In this document: in pieces, positions 24,500 to 38,888 of the stretch
Layout: each line of letters opens with the position of its first letter
How positions within the stretch are numbered: position 1 is the stretch's first letter
Assembly (NCBI GenBank): GCA_028023455.1
Contig: JAQFVV010006310.1
Location: forward strand, 1,302,001 to 1,366,000
Reading direction: 5' to 3'
Length of the DNA: 64,000 bases
DNA from: Epiperipatus broadwayi
Taxonomy: Eukaryota > Onychophora > Udeonychophora > Euonychophora > Peripatidae
The notes under the pieces: model-generated
Database searches by the model: none
Told to the model about the DNA's origin: nothing
The model's input: only the letters and a program-made list of their open reading frames with translations
Program-made: the position numbers and the translations under genes

Positions 24500-27400
24500 G
24501 TTTTTTAATTCAAATGAAGATTTTAATATTTACGGTACATACTTCATATTTCATAATAATATGCATCCTCAAAATCATTCATTACTCTTAAGGGATAATA
24601 CTCTGCATTTTAAAAATTGCAATTAATCTCTTTGCAGTATAGTAATAGATGAATACATTCACAAATATTTCTTTAGAATATATTTAATGAATTTGTCTTT
24701 GTTATTTTTTATATTTTAATTACCTAACTTATAAAAAGTTTAATTACGAAACTTACGAAAAATGTTGAAAATCATTATCTAGTAAAACAAAATGATTTTA
24801 TTTTTTTCTCTTTAATAGCTGTTATTCTACTATTATTTAAATACTGAAAAGCTTAATTCTTTTCATTCAAGATAAATTATTTTGCTTAAAGCGTTTGTAG
24901 AATTCTAGCTGCTTTCCTTAAATAATTTATTCAGTTGTTATTTCCAAACAAAATTCAGACCATCCTATGCCGCATATATTGATCTATGAGATTATCGGTA
25001 AGTACAATAGTTTGACGTTTAGCTTTGGTAAACAAGGAGAATAGTATAATTGTTTCTATATTAAGTGATAATGAAACTGCATGTACAATGTATAGATAAT
25101 ATTTTTGTATGTATCTGCAGGGTGTTATTTATAGTAATTTACTGGATACAATTCATCTATGTATAAAATATAAAAAGTTTAATATCATGAATTATATGCA
25201 TTGAAATAATTATTTATGTAGATTTGAGTCTGATTAAATAGAGAATCGTGGATGTGATGAAAATTAGTTTCTTTAAAACTGATATACACATATAGATATG
25301 TATAGCATTTTAAAAAATGTATACACAACAGGATTGTACAATCTTAGATAATACAAAGGTCTTATATATATATATAAAGATTTGAGAGCCACATCCAGAA
25401 TATATATATATATATATATATATGTATTGAATTATTTGGAGAGTCTTATCATTAGTTAAGTTTAGAAAACATTACTTTCACAAAATGCTTATAATAGTTT
25501 CTATTTAGACAGGAAATAAGATGGTAATTATTTCATTTTTAATGAAAAGTCTGCAGAAATTCAGCTTCATTTCCTAGAATAGATGAATCAATTTTGATGC
25601 TTGCAGCAATGAATTTGAAAGAGATTCATCTGTTTATAAACATCTAAGTGCTTTCGCAAAGACACATTCTCCCAAGCATTGAGCACATCTAGAGTGTAAA
25701 GTTCTTCAATTTTAATTTTAAAAAAATATTTTTCACTTTTACAAGTATAAAAGGATTTGATTGCAAATCACATAATTCCAGCTAAAGATCAGACCTTGCA
25801 TTTTTAATGTTGACAATCAAGGAATTGAGTAAAAACTGAAATATCTTCATCAATGTTCTTAGATTTGAAAATGCCAATACCTTTAGTAGTCACATGTAAA
25901 GATATGACAGTATTTTTTCATTTATAGTATAGTTTAAACAAAAGTTAAAAGTTGACTTACATCTGCTTAAGACATAGTGAAAAGTATTCACATTTTGCTA
26001 TTTAATCGCTTGGTTTTTTTGAAACAATAATGATGATGATGAAAAGAACATTAGAGCTTCAGATTTGACAAATAATTTAAGCAACTATATCTTTAATGTG
26101 ATAATCAATTCAAATGATCCAACGAATGTCGACTAGTGAATAAAGGCATAAGATAGCATCAAAGCTTCACTAGGATTGATAAATAATGCAAAAGCTTTAG
26201 ACCAAATTCTGAAAAAGCATGAAATTTATTGTTTGCTGCTAACATTCTAAGTGAAATTATGATGTGCATGAATGAAAAAAATAACACATAGAAAAATAAT
26301 ATAAAATTCAAAATCGTACTTTTTTTTTGTGATATGAATTTATTAAAACTGAAAGCATTTTGGAGGCTACTAATCTACATGGAGTACTTAAATTAGGCAG
26401 TGAAAATCTTGATTGTCTATGCAAACTGATGGTATTGGCCGAGAATTTTTTCAGACAACTATCCCTAAAAGATTTGAATTTTTACTTTGCTGTCTTCATT
26501 ATGATAACCCTGATTATAAAGAACAAGAAAAAATCCTGCAGCTGTCATCACTAATTTATTTTATTTAAAATGTTTATTGAAAATTGGCACTATTTTGAAC
26601 TTCTCAACTAACTTCAGCGCATTAAATTATTTTGCCATTACAAATTGCTCATTTTTTCACTATAATATCATTACTAAAAGACTTTAGCTTTCGCTAAGCC
26701 CAGTGCTACTTTATATGAAGCAGCAAAACTAGAGCTTTGGGAAAGGTTTGCTTTTGCAAAACAAAATTGTTTGGGGCATCAGTTTCTTCTTATATTGTAT
26801 AATAATGATAATGCTTTATTTTTCAAAATACATGTCAAATTTTTTATTGTATAATATGGTGTAATATTGTTTTAACTTGCATTCAAACAAGACATTGAAT
26901 TTTATTATTGCTGTTTGTAATCAAATAGTCTGATTCCCATCTGCTTTGATACATTTGCTTTTCATCTTGGAATTTTTTTTTTTTTTGTCAGATTTGGTTG
27001 TTTGATCATAAATAGTAATAAAATTTATTAAGAATCAGTAGATTACTAAAGATAACAAGAAAACAAATTGTAATGCATATTTAATAATTTGGTGAACAGC
27101 AATAATAAAATCTCGATAGCTGAATGAAAGAATCTAATCATAGAATAAAATAAGATATAAATGGTGTGTGCGAATTACGCAGATAAGAGTTCCAACGTAC
27201 TGAAGATAATCAAAAATTATATAAAACTAAAAATTTGTTTTCAAAGAAGACAATTTTAAAACTAATAATTTATTTTTGCAAAATGAACAATTACAAGTGA
27301 ATGATATCTTTATAAAAATTATAATTGTTATATTTCAAATTCTAATCCATACATCCAAGCCATCATGTAGATGTGATTGATAATTGAACACTATTTTAAA

Positions 27401-30400
27401 ATAGACAATTTTATGACTAGCTTTTTTCATTTACTTTGCAAATCAATTACAAAACAACAATTAATGATAAGTGTAATTTTTTATTGTAGCATTAATTTTA
27501 ACATCATATTTTTCTGATCTATTTTTTTGCATTGCTTTTGTTTTTATTAGCCATTACTTTTTTATGGATTCTGTTTTTATTAGTTTATATTACACAATAA
27601 AATTTTAAATTACATTCACTTTTTTTTATTGTTGGTAGTATAGTATTTTTTTAAATATCAATATTATTGATTAAAAATCTTTAAAATAGATTATGATTCC
27701 ACCTCGTGTAAAAATGGTATGTAAATCACGGCAATAAGTAAGGCATAAAATACTAACATCTTATTAAATGTGTGCTGATTTTGATTTCAGTTCTTTTTGA
27801 TTATTTTTTTAGCATGAGTTAAATTTTATTTTTCTCAAAAACAAGTTCATGTTTTATTTAAAATACTTATAACTGACTTTTGTTAGAACATGGAATTCAA
27901 ATATAAAAATAATGAAAATGGCAGAAATTTTTCAGAATTGCTGCAAATTTATTTTGAAAGATGTATTAAGTTTTTATTTTTGAAAAATATTACCAAAATC
28001 GAGATTACTGATTAGTGATAGAATTAAAATATTAAATATGCATTTGATCTAAATTATTTTTTATGTGTGAAAAATAAATCTGTATGTTGGTCACATGCAG
28101 TGGGGGGGGGGGTAATTTGAACAGTTCTGATATACAAGAATGATAAAGAAATAATAGGAAATGAATCTTAACTATATTTGCATAGAAATTTAATAAGGAC
28201 TTTAGGATACTTATGAATTTGAATAGGTTAATCAGTAATGCAAAAAGTAAATTAGATTAGTAATTGTATTGATATAATATATATGCGATGAAGAGTATTT
28301 CTTGGTAAAATTAAAGTAAACTTAAGGGTGAGAATGTACAGAAAAGCAAATGGTAACTTATTGTATTTATAATCACGAGTATTATGCAACTTGTAAAATA
28401 TTAATATCATGTTCTGTAGTAGCTTTATATTTAATAATAGCAGAAGTTCAGTATAACATTTTAGTATACATTATCACTATTAAAATGTTCACAGTAAACT
28501 TTATTATGGATTAATAGGAGAAAAAATATAATTTTATTAATTAAAAAGGGAATTTTGATTTTGAAATGGGGACAAAAGGTTGCATGATTTTCAGAATCAT
28601 TTGAATATTGGAAAATTACCTTTGTTTAAATTAATAATACTAAAACTTCTCATCTAATTTAAATGGGATATATACAATACTTTAATAAATTACTTTCAAG
28701 AGAATTTTAGTAAAATATATAACTCCATTCTCAAACTTTGCAGATAAGGCTAGTTGAGAATCCCCCCCCCCCCCCCCACAATTTATTGTAGTCACGTGCT
28801 AATAAAATTAACTCATTTTAAATATTTTTAAACTATTTAGAGCTGAATTTTCTGGTTAAGTAAAAATTGTATCTCTTAAATTTTTGACATTTTGAAATTC
28901 TAGAATATATACAATTTATTTTTTCTAAAAAAAAAATAAAATTAATGGAATTGTATTATAGTAAATTGAAACATTGGTATAGAGTTGACAATATTTTTTA
29001 TATTTCCTGATGTTTTGAATTAAACTGAAATTACTACATAAAAATATGTAATGAAAAAAATTAAACTTTACTAATTTTTTTATTTTTCCAAATATTAATC
29101 TTTATATTAAATTATTAGACATGAAATTTTTAGGACAGCATTTCCTTCAAGTTAGATGAATAATGATATGCTTTTTGTTTTGTTTTTTAGATTGGAATAA
29201 ATGGCAAGAATTCTACTGTATTTTGAAATTGTTTTGCCAAAGATAAATTCAAATTATTAGTGTTGTAATTTATGGATTACATGCATATATCTTACAAACA
29301 TACCTGTACTTTTTTATACTTATATATATATATTTAAGCAAATAAAAAATGTTTCTTCCATATTGATAATTGAAAGGGCATGTATCATTAATAACTTAAA
29401 ATACCTTGTTTCAAGTTACAATAAAAAAACTTATTATTATTTTTGCTTTATCTAGAATTAATACTTAATAGGTATTTGATATCTTATTAAGAAATTCTAA
29501 TAATAATACCAATTTCTATCTGATTTTAACATAGAGCTTATGATTAAGCTGTATTTCTTAATAGCTCATATCTAATAATTTATTTCAAAGTGTTGTTTAT
29601 ATACTTATAAAAAAAACATTCACATTTGGAATTTTTTTTTTTTTACTTTTATGTACTTTTCTTGTTTAATATAATGATAAATTGATCAATTGGAGAAATA
29701 AAGATGTCTGGATTAATAATCGACTTGTATGCTTGTATTTTACATTTAATTATAGATTTTTTTTTTTTTATAAAGTTTACCATGAGATTTTTATATTTAT
29801 TATTTAACTTTCTACATAAAACGGGCTTCTTTGCTATTGTTATATCTTTTTAAAATATTAGCAACTTAAACAATTTTGTAACAATGCAAATATTTAATAA
29901 AATATATAGCTTTCTGGCTTGAAGTATGCTTAAAGTGAGAGCACATATTTATTTTTTAATTTGCAAATATGTGGTGATTATTATCACTTGCAATCACTTT
30001 TTTTTAGAAGAGGATACATATTTCACAAATATTACTTATTCGAATTTGTCATAGAATTTTATAAGCTTTTAGAAATTATGAATTTGTAATTAGTGAAACT
30101 TTCTTACATACCTTTTTTTCCATGTACAATTTAGAAACTTCAGTTTGGTATGTTCTACTGAAAATGTGACAAGTACTCCAAGTTGCCTAGAATCAAGTTT
30201 TTAAATCAACTCGTTATGTAATGGGTTAATCTTGGGGTTATGTTATCATGCAACAATAACCAAGAATCTTTTGGTATTAAGATTGCTTATGCAAAATTTT
30301 GACCCACAAATAATTTGTCGCTTGATCTTTAGGAATGTATTTGTGGAGAATATTGCCTTTGGAATCACAAAAAAACAGTGAACAATTTTTTTCTAGTTAT

Positions 30401-31000
30401 CTTCATTCCATTTACCATTATCATGTTAACAAGAATTGTGAATCAGATATTTTGCATGACTTCCCATTGCTCAACTCTGCATCTATTTGATCAATCGTTT
30501 GATGAGGCACAAAGCACATTCACTGCTGTTTTTTTTTTTTTCCAAATCTTTTACTAAAATGCAGAAGGCAGAGTTTTGGGAATATCATTGACTTTTTCAG
30601 TGAATCCAGCAATACACAACGAGCATTTTGAAGAATTTTGACAACTTTTTGATGTTTTTTTTTTTTAGTTGTTTTTGATGCACTTAGTTGTCGGTCATAT
30701 TAATACTCTCCCTGCCATCTTGATATCTTGCAAACTACTTGAAATTTTTTTTGCAACTTATGACCTCACTGCTATGCAGTTTGGATCATTTCAAACATAG
30801 TACTTTTTCCCAATTTAGAATGAAATTTAATGTTATCATTTTGTTTCATTGTAGGTTTTTTATAAAGATACAAAGTACACATTTCATGTTGTAACTCACT
30901 ATCCAGACACTAGAGTTTTAAAATTGTTATAGTGAATAATGAAACTATGTTGCTAAATGGCACGTGTTGATTTGGAAATAGTGCTCAGTGCTCTAGGCCA
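24500..31000 (+). other. Intron sequence, nothing firmly recognised
   Basis: A+T-rich intron sequence. It holds microsatellites ((ta)n near 25400-25424), a 9-base G run near 28104 and a 15-base C run near 28762. The stretch 25530-26760 and that at 30020-30980 are slightly less A+T-rich and could be ancient insertions. No frame there gives a family signature. Confidence 0.4.
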
Positions 31001-31008
31001 ACGGTCCT

Positions 31009-31600
31009 ATGGGTTGTGATTCTAGGGGTCGCAGAAAAATTATTGAGGGTTGTGAAAATTTTGAGAAGTTCTCATGTTGGATAATAAATTTTTAATTGGA
31101 AAAACAAAAACCTAACATAATTAAAACATGAAAACTGCTCAACTCATTATTGCGTGTCTGATTTCTTTTGTGTGTAAACACTTCCTTCTTTATATTCCAT
31201 CCACTTTGTATAAACAGCACATCATAACAGCACTTTGCTTATGTTGCTCGGTTTTGTTCTTCATGCTATTATTCTCCTAATGTTGATACATAGTATTACA
31301 TTCTTGAATACACACATTTTCTAAACAGGCTAAAGAAGTTGTAATTGCTACAAATCAACAGATCCATTAAGAACCAAATACTATTATTCATTTTTTGTTA
31401 ATAGACAGTTCAAAAATCTTGTGTCAAATCATATATACTAAAATATACTATAAACATATATATTTGTATGAGATAAAATGACTTTTATTATTACTATCTT
31501 TATATGCTTATAATAGGATGGTTATCAACATATAATGGGTTGCATAATATTTCAGTCTGAGGGGCAGTGGTCGCAAGTGTAAAAAGGTCACACATCATTA
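31009..31600. mobile_element. Decayed non-autonomous hAT element
   Basis: Flanked by ctctaggc (31001-31008) and ttctaggc (31601-31608), matching at 7 of 8 bases. The left end (caacggtcctatgggttgtg, then taggggtcgcag) resembles the common hAT MITE start CAGCGGT-CTCAACC-GTGGGTCGCGA..AGGGGTCGC. Near the right end gcagtggtcgcaagtg precedes the boundary. The terminal repeats themselves are strongly diverged, so the call depends on the duplication plus the GGGGTCGC-type interior. Confidence 0.55.
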
Positions 31601-34230
31601 TTCTAGGCATTTTGATGAAAGAATTGTCTTTTTGCTAGGGCTTTATGTATATGTGTGCGTAATGGTGAATACCAGAAAAAAAAAAAAAATAGAAACTTTA
31701 AAGTTAATATTGTGATCCTTTTGCTTTCAATTTTTATTATAGTTTTAATTATAATTTGTGTGTGTGGTTTTTTTTAATTTTTAAATTGGATGTTTTCTAA
31801 TTTATAAATATTACAGCAAAAATTTAAATAATCATAGTTTTACAAAAAATTTATATTACTAGTATATTTCAGCCATATATTAGGATTTGTCATTTTAATG
31901 AAATGTATTAATACACTTATTGAATAATGAGATTTACAAATAGATGATTTTCAGTTAAGTTTATGCTAGATTTTATGAAGTAATTCTCAAGAGGCTTTTC
32001 GCTTAAATATATTGGAGTTCAATATTTGATATTGTTTTAAAATATAATATAAATCATGAAGTTATTTTAATTTATATGATGTGGCATTAGAGTATAATTG
32101 ATATTTGAAATAATCAATGGTTCTTTTTTTATAAAGTACATTGTTAAGCAGAAAATAAATTTGAAAGAATAAAGAATATTTAGTTATTTTCTGATAATTT
32201 TGTTTTAAATTAATGAGTTTTCTATAAAATAAATGGGGGTGGTGGTTGATAAAATATTTCTAAAAGAAAAATGCAATCTTTACTTAATGTGTTAGTATTT
32301 TTTGGTTTTATCAGAATAAGATGCTGGCTTTTTTAAATTCAGTGTGTTAAGTGTATAATGTCCAAACTCTTAATAAAAGCATATTTCTTGTTATAGAATT
32401 TAAAAGAAATTGCAAAATATCTGATAATTTAACGTAAAAAAAAAATCTGTGAAAGACCTACTAAGAGAAACCTGTAAGTATTCATGTAAGCTAGATCGCA
32501 AAATAATGTACCAATTCTGCTGTAAACTTATTTATTCTAATGCATAAAAAATAAAAACTCTTAGTTACATAGATATTGTTATCAGGAAAAGGAAATGTTT
32601 TTGCAGAAGGTGGTAACTTTTTAGTCGCTAGTCTGTTTCATTTATAAATGAGTAAATAAATTGCTTATTTTCATTTTGATAGAAAATTTTCAAATAGTAA
32701 ACACTAAAATATATGTAGGTAGAGGTTGCTATACATTATATATTTCTAGATAATAGAAAACACAAAAATTTATAAATGATCAAATTAGTAATGCATGGTT
32801 TTTTTTTTCAGTTAAGTAACAAATGCTGGTTCGATCATAAAATGTGTCAGACATTTGTTTGCCTATGCACTGCTCAATTTTTATTTCTGTTGAAGTTTTT
32901 TAATGTTAAATGATTGTTATTATTATTATTTGCATAGTGTAACAGTTAGTGTTAAAACTTGGCAACTATGAGATAACTACTATGCCATTTTATAATAAAG
33001 TACATGTTTATTATCTCCTAATTAACAATCAAATCATAATAGATAGGAAACTATGAACAACTTTCAATTTTTGGTCTTTGTTTTTGTAATAATATTTAGA
33101 TAAAATTCACATATCAGAAATTAGCAGAATGAATTTTCAATGCATAGCATTTTAATATATTTTGCAAATGATTTTTATTCAAGAAAAATTAAACAATATT
33201 TCTGAGGATTTATATTTTTTATCAGATTCATGATGCTCATTAATAATATCAATCAACAGATAAGGACATTCCATTTGTGGCATGACCAATAATAATTTAC
33301 ATTTTGGTTTGATTTTCTATTACATATTCTTTTAATTTTTATTATTTTAAAGTTGTCTTAAAGCCTTTTTTACAAAAATTGCTTGATAAGAAAAAATATC
33401 TTTTTAATTTATTAAATGTATTCATTTTAAACATTAATGGCATTACATATTTGTTCACTCTAATAAGATAACATTCTTTATTTAAGTGCAATTATTAATG
33501 ATAATGTATTAATTGTATGCATATCTTATTTATTGTATGCACTCAAACATTAATCTTATATAATGATCTTTTTTAATGTCTATGTAACTGGATTCTTTTG
33601 TAGTTTAGATATCATTAAAGTATTGAAATAAATAAACATGTAAAAAAATTGTCTTAAATGTTGCCAATTTCTATGTATATACAGAGTACTTTAAAAATCA
33701 ATAATTTGTATGAAACTATTAAGCTCAGAATTTTTCTAGAATAGTAAACAAGCATTTAGTAAATGGAATAACTATGACAATTCAATGATGTTTAAGTGAA
33801 ATCTGCTTTCTAAGACGTTATGAAATTTGTTCTATTTTTCAGATATTTTAAGTTTGTATATGTATGTGCTTACTGAAAATTTGTAATGTTTGTGAATACT
33901 ATGTTTAAATTTCTTAAAATTTGTATTTATCTTTGACATTTACCACTTGGTTTGTTAAGCTGAGACTATAAATATTGTCAAGTAAGCTTCTCAATCATAG
34001 TTTGGATGTCCATAGAATACTTAGTGTTTTTTCTTTAAGTTGTTAATTTAGTTTTTTTGTTTAGTGGATATTATATACTTTTACTTGAAAAAAAAAAACA
34101 TTTGATAATTGCCAATTAAAATTTGGTGATATGTTTCATATGGAAATTTAGAAAAAATTACTAAAAGCTTGAGTATTTGACAATCTTTTCTTTTCATGTT
34201 GGAATACTTAAAATATAATATGCCTTAATC

Positions 34231-34628
34231 CAGGGGTCCCCAACCTTTTTGCACTTAAGAGCACATTCTATAATATCGGCCAGGTGGTGGGCACCATTTA
34301 GTTTTTTCAACCAGATGTCGGGCATCATTTATTTTTCAATGTAAATTTATAGTTGGATATTGTTAATAATACACATAATGTACAAAAAAATATTTATTTC
34401 AAAAATAAAATTTTAACATATAATTAACGTTTATATTTTTACGCTGTAAAAGTATAATATGACCTACAATTTGATTATAATATAATACAATAATTTATAA
34501 GAAATTTTAAAAATTAAATTTATTTGTATCAGATAAATAATTTTTTATTGTGTTCAGATAGCGGTGGGCACATGTAAAATGGTCTGCGGGCGCCATGGTG
34601 CCTGCGGGCATGGGGTTGGGGACCCCTG
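34231..34628. mobile_element. hAT-type MITE, 398 bp
   Basis: Starts caggggtccccaaccttttt and ends ggggttggggacccctg, an almost perfect inverted pair. The flanks ccttaatc (34223-34230) and ccttaaac (34629-34636) match at 7 of 8 bases. Inside, a subterminal motif recurs inverted or direct (ggtgggcacca, gcgggcgccatggtgcctgc). It is non-coding. It sits 214 bp upstream of exon D, in the intron. Confidence 0.9.
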
Positions 34629-34841
34629 CCTTAAACATAATGAAAAAATATTTACTGCATTTGAAACTTAAATAGGTATAAAAGAAGTTTATTTTTGTAT
34701 CATTTACTTTTATTTTAAAGTATGATTTTTCACTTTACTTATGTTTATCTATAAAGTTATTTATATACTGATATATAAGCTTATTTGCTTGTGTTGAATT
34801 ATTTTAGTGAAAGTAAGTAGAAGTTTGTTTTTATTCTATAG

Positions 34842-34967
34842 AATTGGGAAGAGTGGCATAAAAGACGTGGATCCTCAAGTTATGGCTCTCAAGATGAAGA
34901 TTCACAATTTGATCCTAATGAATTTGTAACAGTTGATGCCACTGGTATCTTTGAGGATGAATTATCT
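34842..34967 (+). CDS. CIZ1-like zinc-finger protein, exon D (linker to acidic region)
   Basis: A 126-bp exon, phase 0 at both ends, acceptor ..attctatag, donor GTTAGT. It reads NWEEWHKRRGSSSYGSQDED, then DPNEFVTVDATGIFEDE. The segment EDSxFDPNEFVTVDATGIFEDE corresponds to the conserved DEDxFxTVDAVGxFE block located in CIZ1 between the last C2H2 finger and the acidic stretch. It is the most specific evidence for the family, because generic zinc-finger proteins lack this block. It has no known enzymatic role. The acidic tail continues into exon E. Confidence 0.86.
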
Positions 34968-36563
34968 GTTAGTATGCATTTACTCATTATTTGTATTTAC
35001 ATTTATTTTAAAAACTTTTTAAAGGGAATATTTTTAAAAAGAATGGAAGAAATGTTAATATGTATATATGTTTGCATATATATATATATGCAGAAATTAT
35101 TATTTCAAACAGATTGCACTAGACATTGTTAAAAATATCTAAATAACTCCTAATATGCATTTTTATCTGAACAAGTTCTTTTTAATCAAGCCAGGCAATC
35201 TATTTTTTCTAATATATATTAGCAGTCATATTTTTTTTCTGATGTCAGGCTGTATATATAAAGTAATAATGATGATAGTAATAATTTCTAGTGATAAAAT
35301 TGTGAGATAATAATTTTTTTTTTTTTTAAAAAAAAACTTTTATGAGTTTATAAAAATTAAATTTAAATGTTTAGATCTAGAATTAAAAAAAATATATTAT
35401 TATTTCTGATCTATCTTAGAATGATAATTGTTTGACATAAGAAATTGGTTAAAAAATCCATTTTAAAATTAAATATCCAATATATATAAGATGTCCTTTG
35501 AATTTTTCAGATTTTTAATGAAAAATTTTTTGTTTAAAAATTGATTGGACACTGCGTGTTATTAATTTTCTGTAATAATTTGAAGTGCCATTTTAAATAA
35601 GGAAGTGTCAATATGTGTCATGAAGTTTTTGTATAGAAACAGTTTTGGCAAAAATGTTTTTCATTTTTTCCTAACCTATGCTTTATGTAAAAATTCAGAT
35701 ACATTTTTAATTTTATATGTACAGCATGTGTTGAATTTTCATGATAAAAATATCAAATATTGTGCACATAATTATTGCCAAAAATGTTTTTTTTTTTTTT
35801 TTTAGGATAATTTTATAGTTATCAACAATAATCATAATGACTGAGACTCAATTGTGAAAGCTTATTTAATTTATATTCAGACAGTATTTTTCCAGATTTT
35901 GCCATTTCGATTTATTAACGGTGGAAGTTTTGTTAAGAAAACACTTTTTAAAGAAATTTAAAATAAAAGGATTATAATAGATAGAGTTTGTTATGGTTTA
36001 TTTTTAATTATGATAAAAAATAATAAACAATTGGAAAGAAGATGCAAAATAATTACAGATTTTTAATGAAATTTAAAATTTAATTTTGTTGCAATAGAAT
36101 AGACATGTAGTTAGAATTGAAAATGTGAGAATGTGAATATAATAGTATAATAAGGAATAAAATTATAATATAAAGTGGAAAATTAAAATATTAGAACATT
36201 TAAAAACTTCAGTTCATGAAAAAAGCATAGTGACAAAAAACAAAACAAAATAATTGTATACTGTTTTAACATTAGAAACAAAGTATATATATATATGTAA
36301 TAACTAATTTTTATTCATGCAACAGAAAATTAGGTAATATTAATTTTTCTTGTTTATTGATGTTACAAAGCAGACAATTATTTCACACAAAATATTATAT
36401 CTACTTTTTGCTCCTAAATTTTAAGACTGTTCTATTTTTTTATTCTCCCAAAAAATGAAGCATACTTCAGTGAAGTTTAAAATAATGTATTTTTTAAGTA
36501 ATTATTTTTTCAAATAAAAAAAAAATATATTGAGTATATTAGTATTGCTAACAGTTTTATTTT

Positions 36564-36658
36564 TTTTTTAATGTGTCAAAACGTCGGCCTGGAAGTGAAC
36601 CCTGGGACAACTACTTGTAAGGCAGCTGTGCTAACCACTCTGCCACCAATGCTTTAAC
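36564..36658 (-). mobile_element. tRNA-derived SINE fragment
   Basis: On the minus strand the element starts AAAGCATTGGTGGCAGAGTGG. It has an A-box-like TGGCAGAGTGG (plus-strand 36635-36645) and a B-box-like GGTTCACTTCC (36591-36601) about 33 bases apart, as in tRNA promoters. It ends in an A-rich tail (T run on the plus strand). The 14-bp direct duplication aacagttttatttt flanks it (36550-36563, 36659-36672), which shows insertion by target-primed retrotransposition. It is not a functional tRNA gene: the B box is altered and no acceptor stem closes. The parent tRNA looks Ser- or Leu-like in its A box, but this is uncertain. Confidence 0.8.
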
Positions 36659-37619
36659 AACAGTTTTATTTTGGTGTTGGAAAACAGCAAGACAAGAATT
36701 TAAGCAATAACAAAAAAAGGATTATATTAAATAGATTTATTTGAAAAACAGTATTCACTGTCCTATTCTAAGAAATAAGGGTAAATTAAAACTTTCTCAC
36801 ACTTAAAATATCACCTGTTAAATTTTTGCAACATGAACCAAAACCATAATAAGAAATGTTATTAGGTTTTTTTTCCCATTCTAATCATGTCTTAATACAT
36901 GTTTTTCATTATAAATTATATAAACCATTGATTTGTTGTTGGGCTATCCTAAAAGTAAATATTAGACATCATATACAGACAATTAAAATTGTAAATTGAA
37001 CTTTTCAAGGGAGTTACTGTCTATCTTAGGAGCGCTTGAAATTTTACACTCACTGTATTTTTTTTCATAGAATATTACCTTTTCTCTATGAGTATTGATG
37101 ATTCATCATCATTGTGAAGATTTGACCATGTATTCTGTTTGTTTTCAAGAGTAAAATCATCAAATGCTTGGCTTTTTTTTATTATTATATTATTTTAAAC
37201 AAATTATTATCTAGTAATCATACTTTCGTTTTCAAAGTGATTTGTGCAGATTGTTAAACTTGTTATCATTTGATAATTTTATATATAAATTTACAAGTTT
37301 TCATACGTTTTAAATATATAAATATTGAAAATTTAGTTGAACACCAAATATAATTTTTTAAGTATAATAATGTACCAATTAAAAACAGACATGTTGGAAC
37401 AATTACTAAAAATGAATTTTGCTTTTAGCTTAAAAGGAATATAAATCAGATATATATATTTATAAAGATTGAAAATGTAACAAATTTCTAAATACTTTTC
37501 TAATTAATTTAAATTCTACAATAAACACTCTATAGGTTATAAACAAAGTTTTCACAGGATTTATAGATGTAAACATTTGATAGACAAATAATATTTTGTG
37601 GTATAATTTTCACTACATC

Positions 37620-38060
37620 ATTCTCATGTAACGTCTTTGGTCATATGTTTATAATTACATCCTTCCACAAATTGCTAAAAATGATCAGAAACCAGTCTCT
37701 ATCTTGCATGATAGTGGTGTAATGAAAATTATACTGCAGAAATGACTAATACAAATTATTAATATATTTTCATTAAGTGGTTTTAGGCAAAATTGTGAGA
37801 GCAGGAAGTTTGTCACTTATTAATTAAACTGTTGTAATCTGCTGGCATATGCTGAACCATGATAAAGATATCTGTAAGAAATTGTGGTTTGGGCCATCTG
37901 ATGAATGCTGGTTTAGTAGGAAATATGCGTCTTAGGGATCATACATCTTTTTCACATGTCTTTGGTCATATGTTTATGATTACATCCTTCACAAGGTGTT
38001 AAAAGTGGATAGAAACCAGTCCCTACCTTGCATGAGAGTGATGTAGTGAAAATTGCACTA
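37620..38060. repeat. Diverged direct repeat, about 345 bp apart
   Basis: gtctttggtcatatgtttat with following acatcctt..agaaaccagtc..cttgcat gives matches at about 37630-37740 and 37960-38060. The copies are about 85 percent alike by eye. No family was recognised. It may be the ends of a small element or a local duplication. Confidence 0.65.
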
Positions 38061-38615
38061 CAGAAATATTGGATAATCTCTAGTCTAATAAATGACAAAT
38101 AAAAATTATTAATCTGATAGACGATTTCTTAAATATTGAATATCAGCTTAGAGCAGAATTCACTTTTATCTTATTTAAATCAAAAACATAATTATATAAT
38201 TTCAGTTTGTAATGCCTGTTTTTAATTGATATTTTGCTTTATTGTATTGTAGCTGAAAGATTATTTATAAAAATTACACAAGATATTCTTGTTAATTTTC
38301 CAATGTTTAAATATATGTCCATTTTTTTTTTTATTGAAGATATGGGGGGTGGGGTTTGCTAAGAATTTTCTGTAGATAGACAATTTTGAAAAGGATATTG
38401 ATTTTTATTATGATTATGAAAAGTAAAAACAAAATTATGTAAATTAATTATTAATTTGACAAGAATCACAAAATAATATAATGACTTAAGAAAATGATTT
38501 TTGCAATGTCATGCAATTTTTAGTATCATTCATAAGTACAATAGCAGTCAATATTCTTTTTAGAACTATCTAATCAAAATTCATTAAATACCTTAAACAT
38601 GATTTTATATACAAA

Positions 38616-38778
38616 TGCATCACTCATCTCAACTCCATTTTGCTGTCATCCACCAATGTAGAAACTGGGATCACTTTTTCATTATGCATGCATTTTATGA
38701 TCTACCATCGCTTATTATGTGAACTAGAGATATATATCGGAATCTTTACATATATGATGGAGTTGAGATAAGAATGCA
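38616..38778. mobile_element. Small MITE-like inverted repeat, 163 bp
   Basis: tgcatcactcatctcaactccat at the left is matched in inverse by atggagttgagataagaatgca at the right, with 13 consecutive paired bases inside. No clear target duplication was identified. It lies about 110 bp upstream of exon E. Confidence 0.6.
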
Positions 38779-38888
38779 CTGAAAAAATATAATAAATAAG
38801 AATTGATTCATATATATTTATAAATTATTTATGCTATTAAATTTTATGTGTGTGCACTTCTTTTTTATACAATCTTTTTATTTTATAG

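Noticed and set aside
25530-26760. Possible old coding insertion, with an open frame at 26360-26554
   Set aside because: Slightly less A+T-rich than its surroundings, but no frame gives any motif and there are no splice sites to join it to the host gene.
30020-30980. Possible processed pseudogene or transposase relic on the minus strand
   Set aside because: A short frame such as KRLIKIDAELSNGKSCKISD can be read, but nothing around it extends it and no family was recognised.
35605-35805. Plus-strand open frame of 66 codons
   Set aside because: Ends in a T run translated as phenylalanines; no motif, no splice context in the host gene.
36564-36658. tRNA gene
   Set aside because: A and B boxes exist, but the B box is altered, the acceptor stem does not close and target duplications show a SINE.
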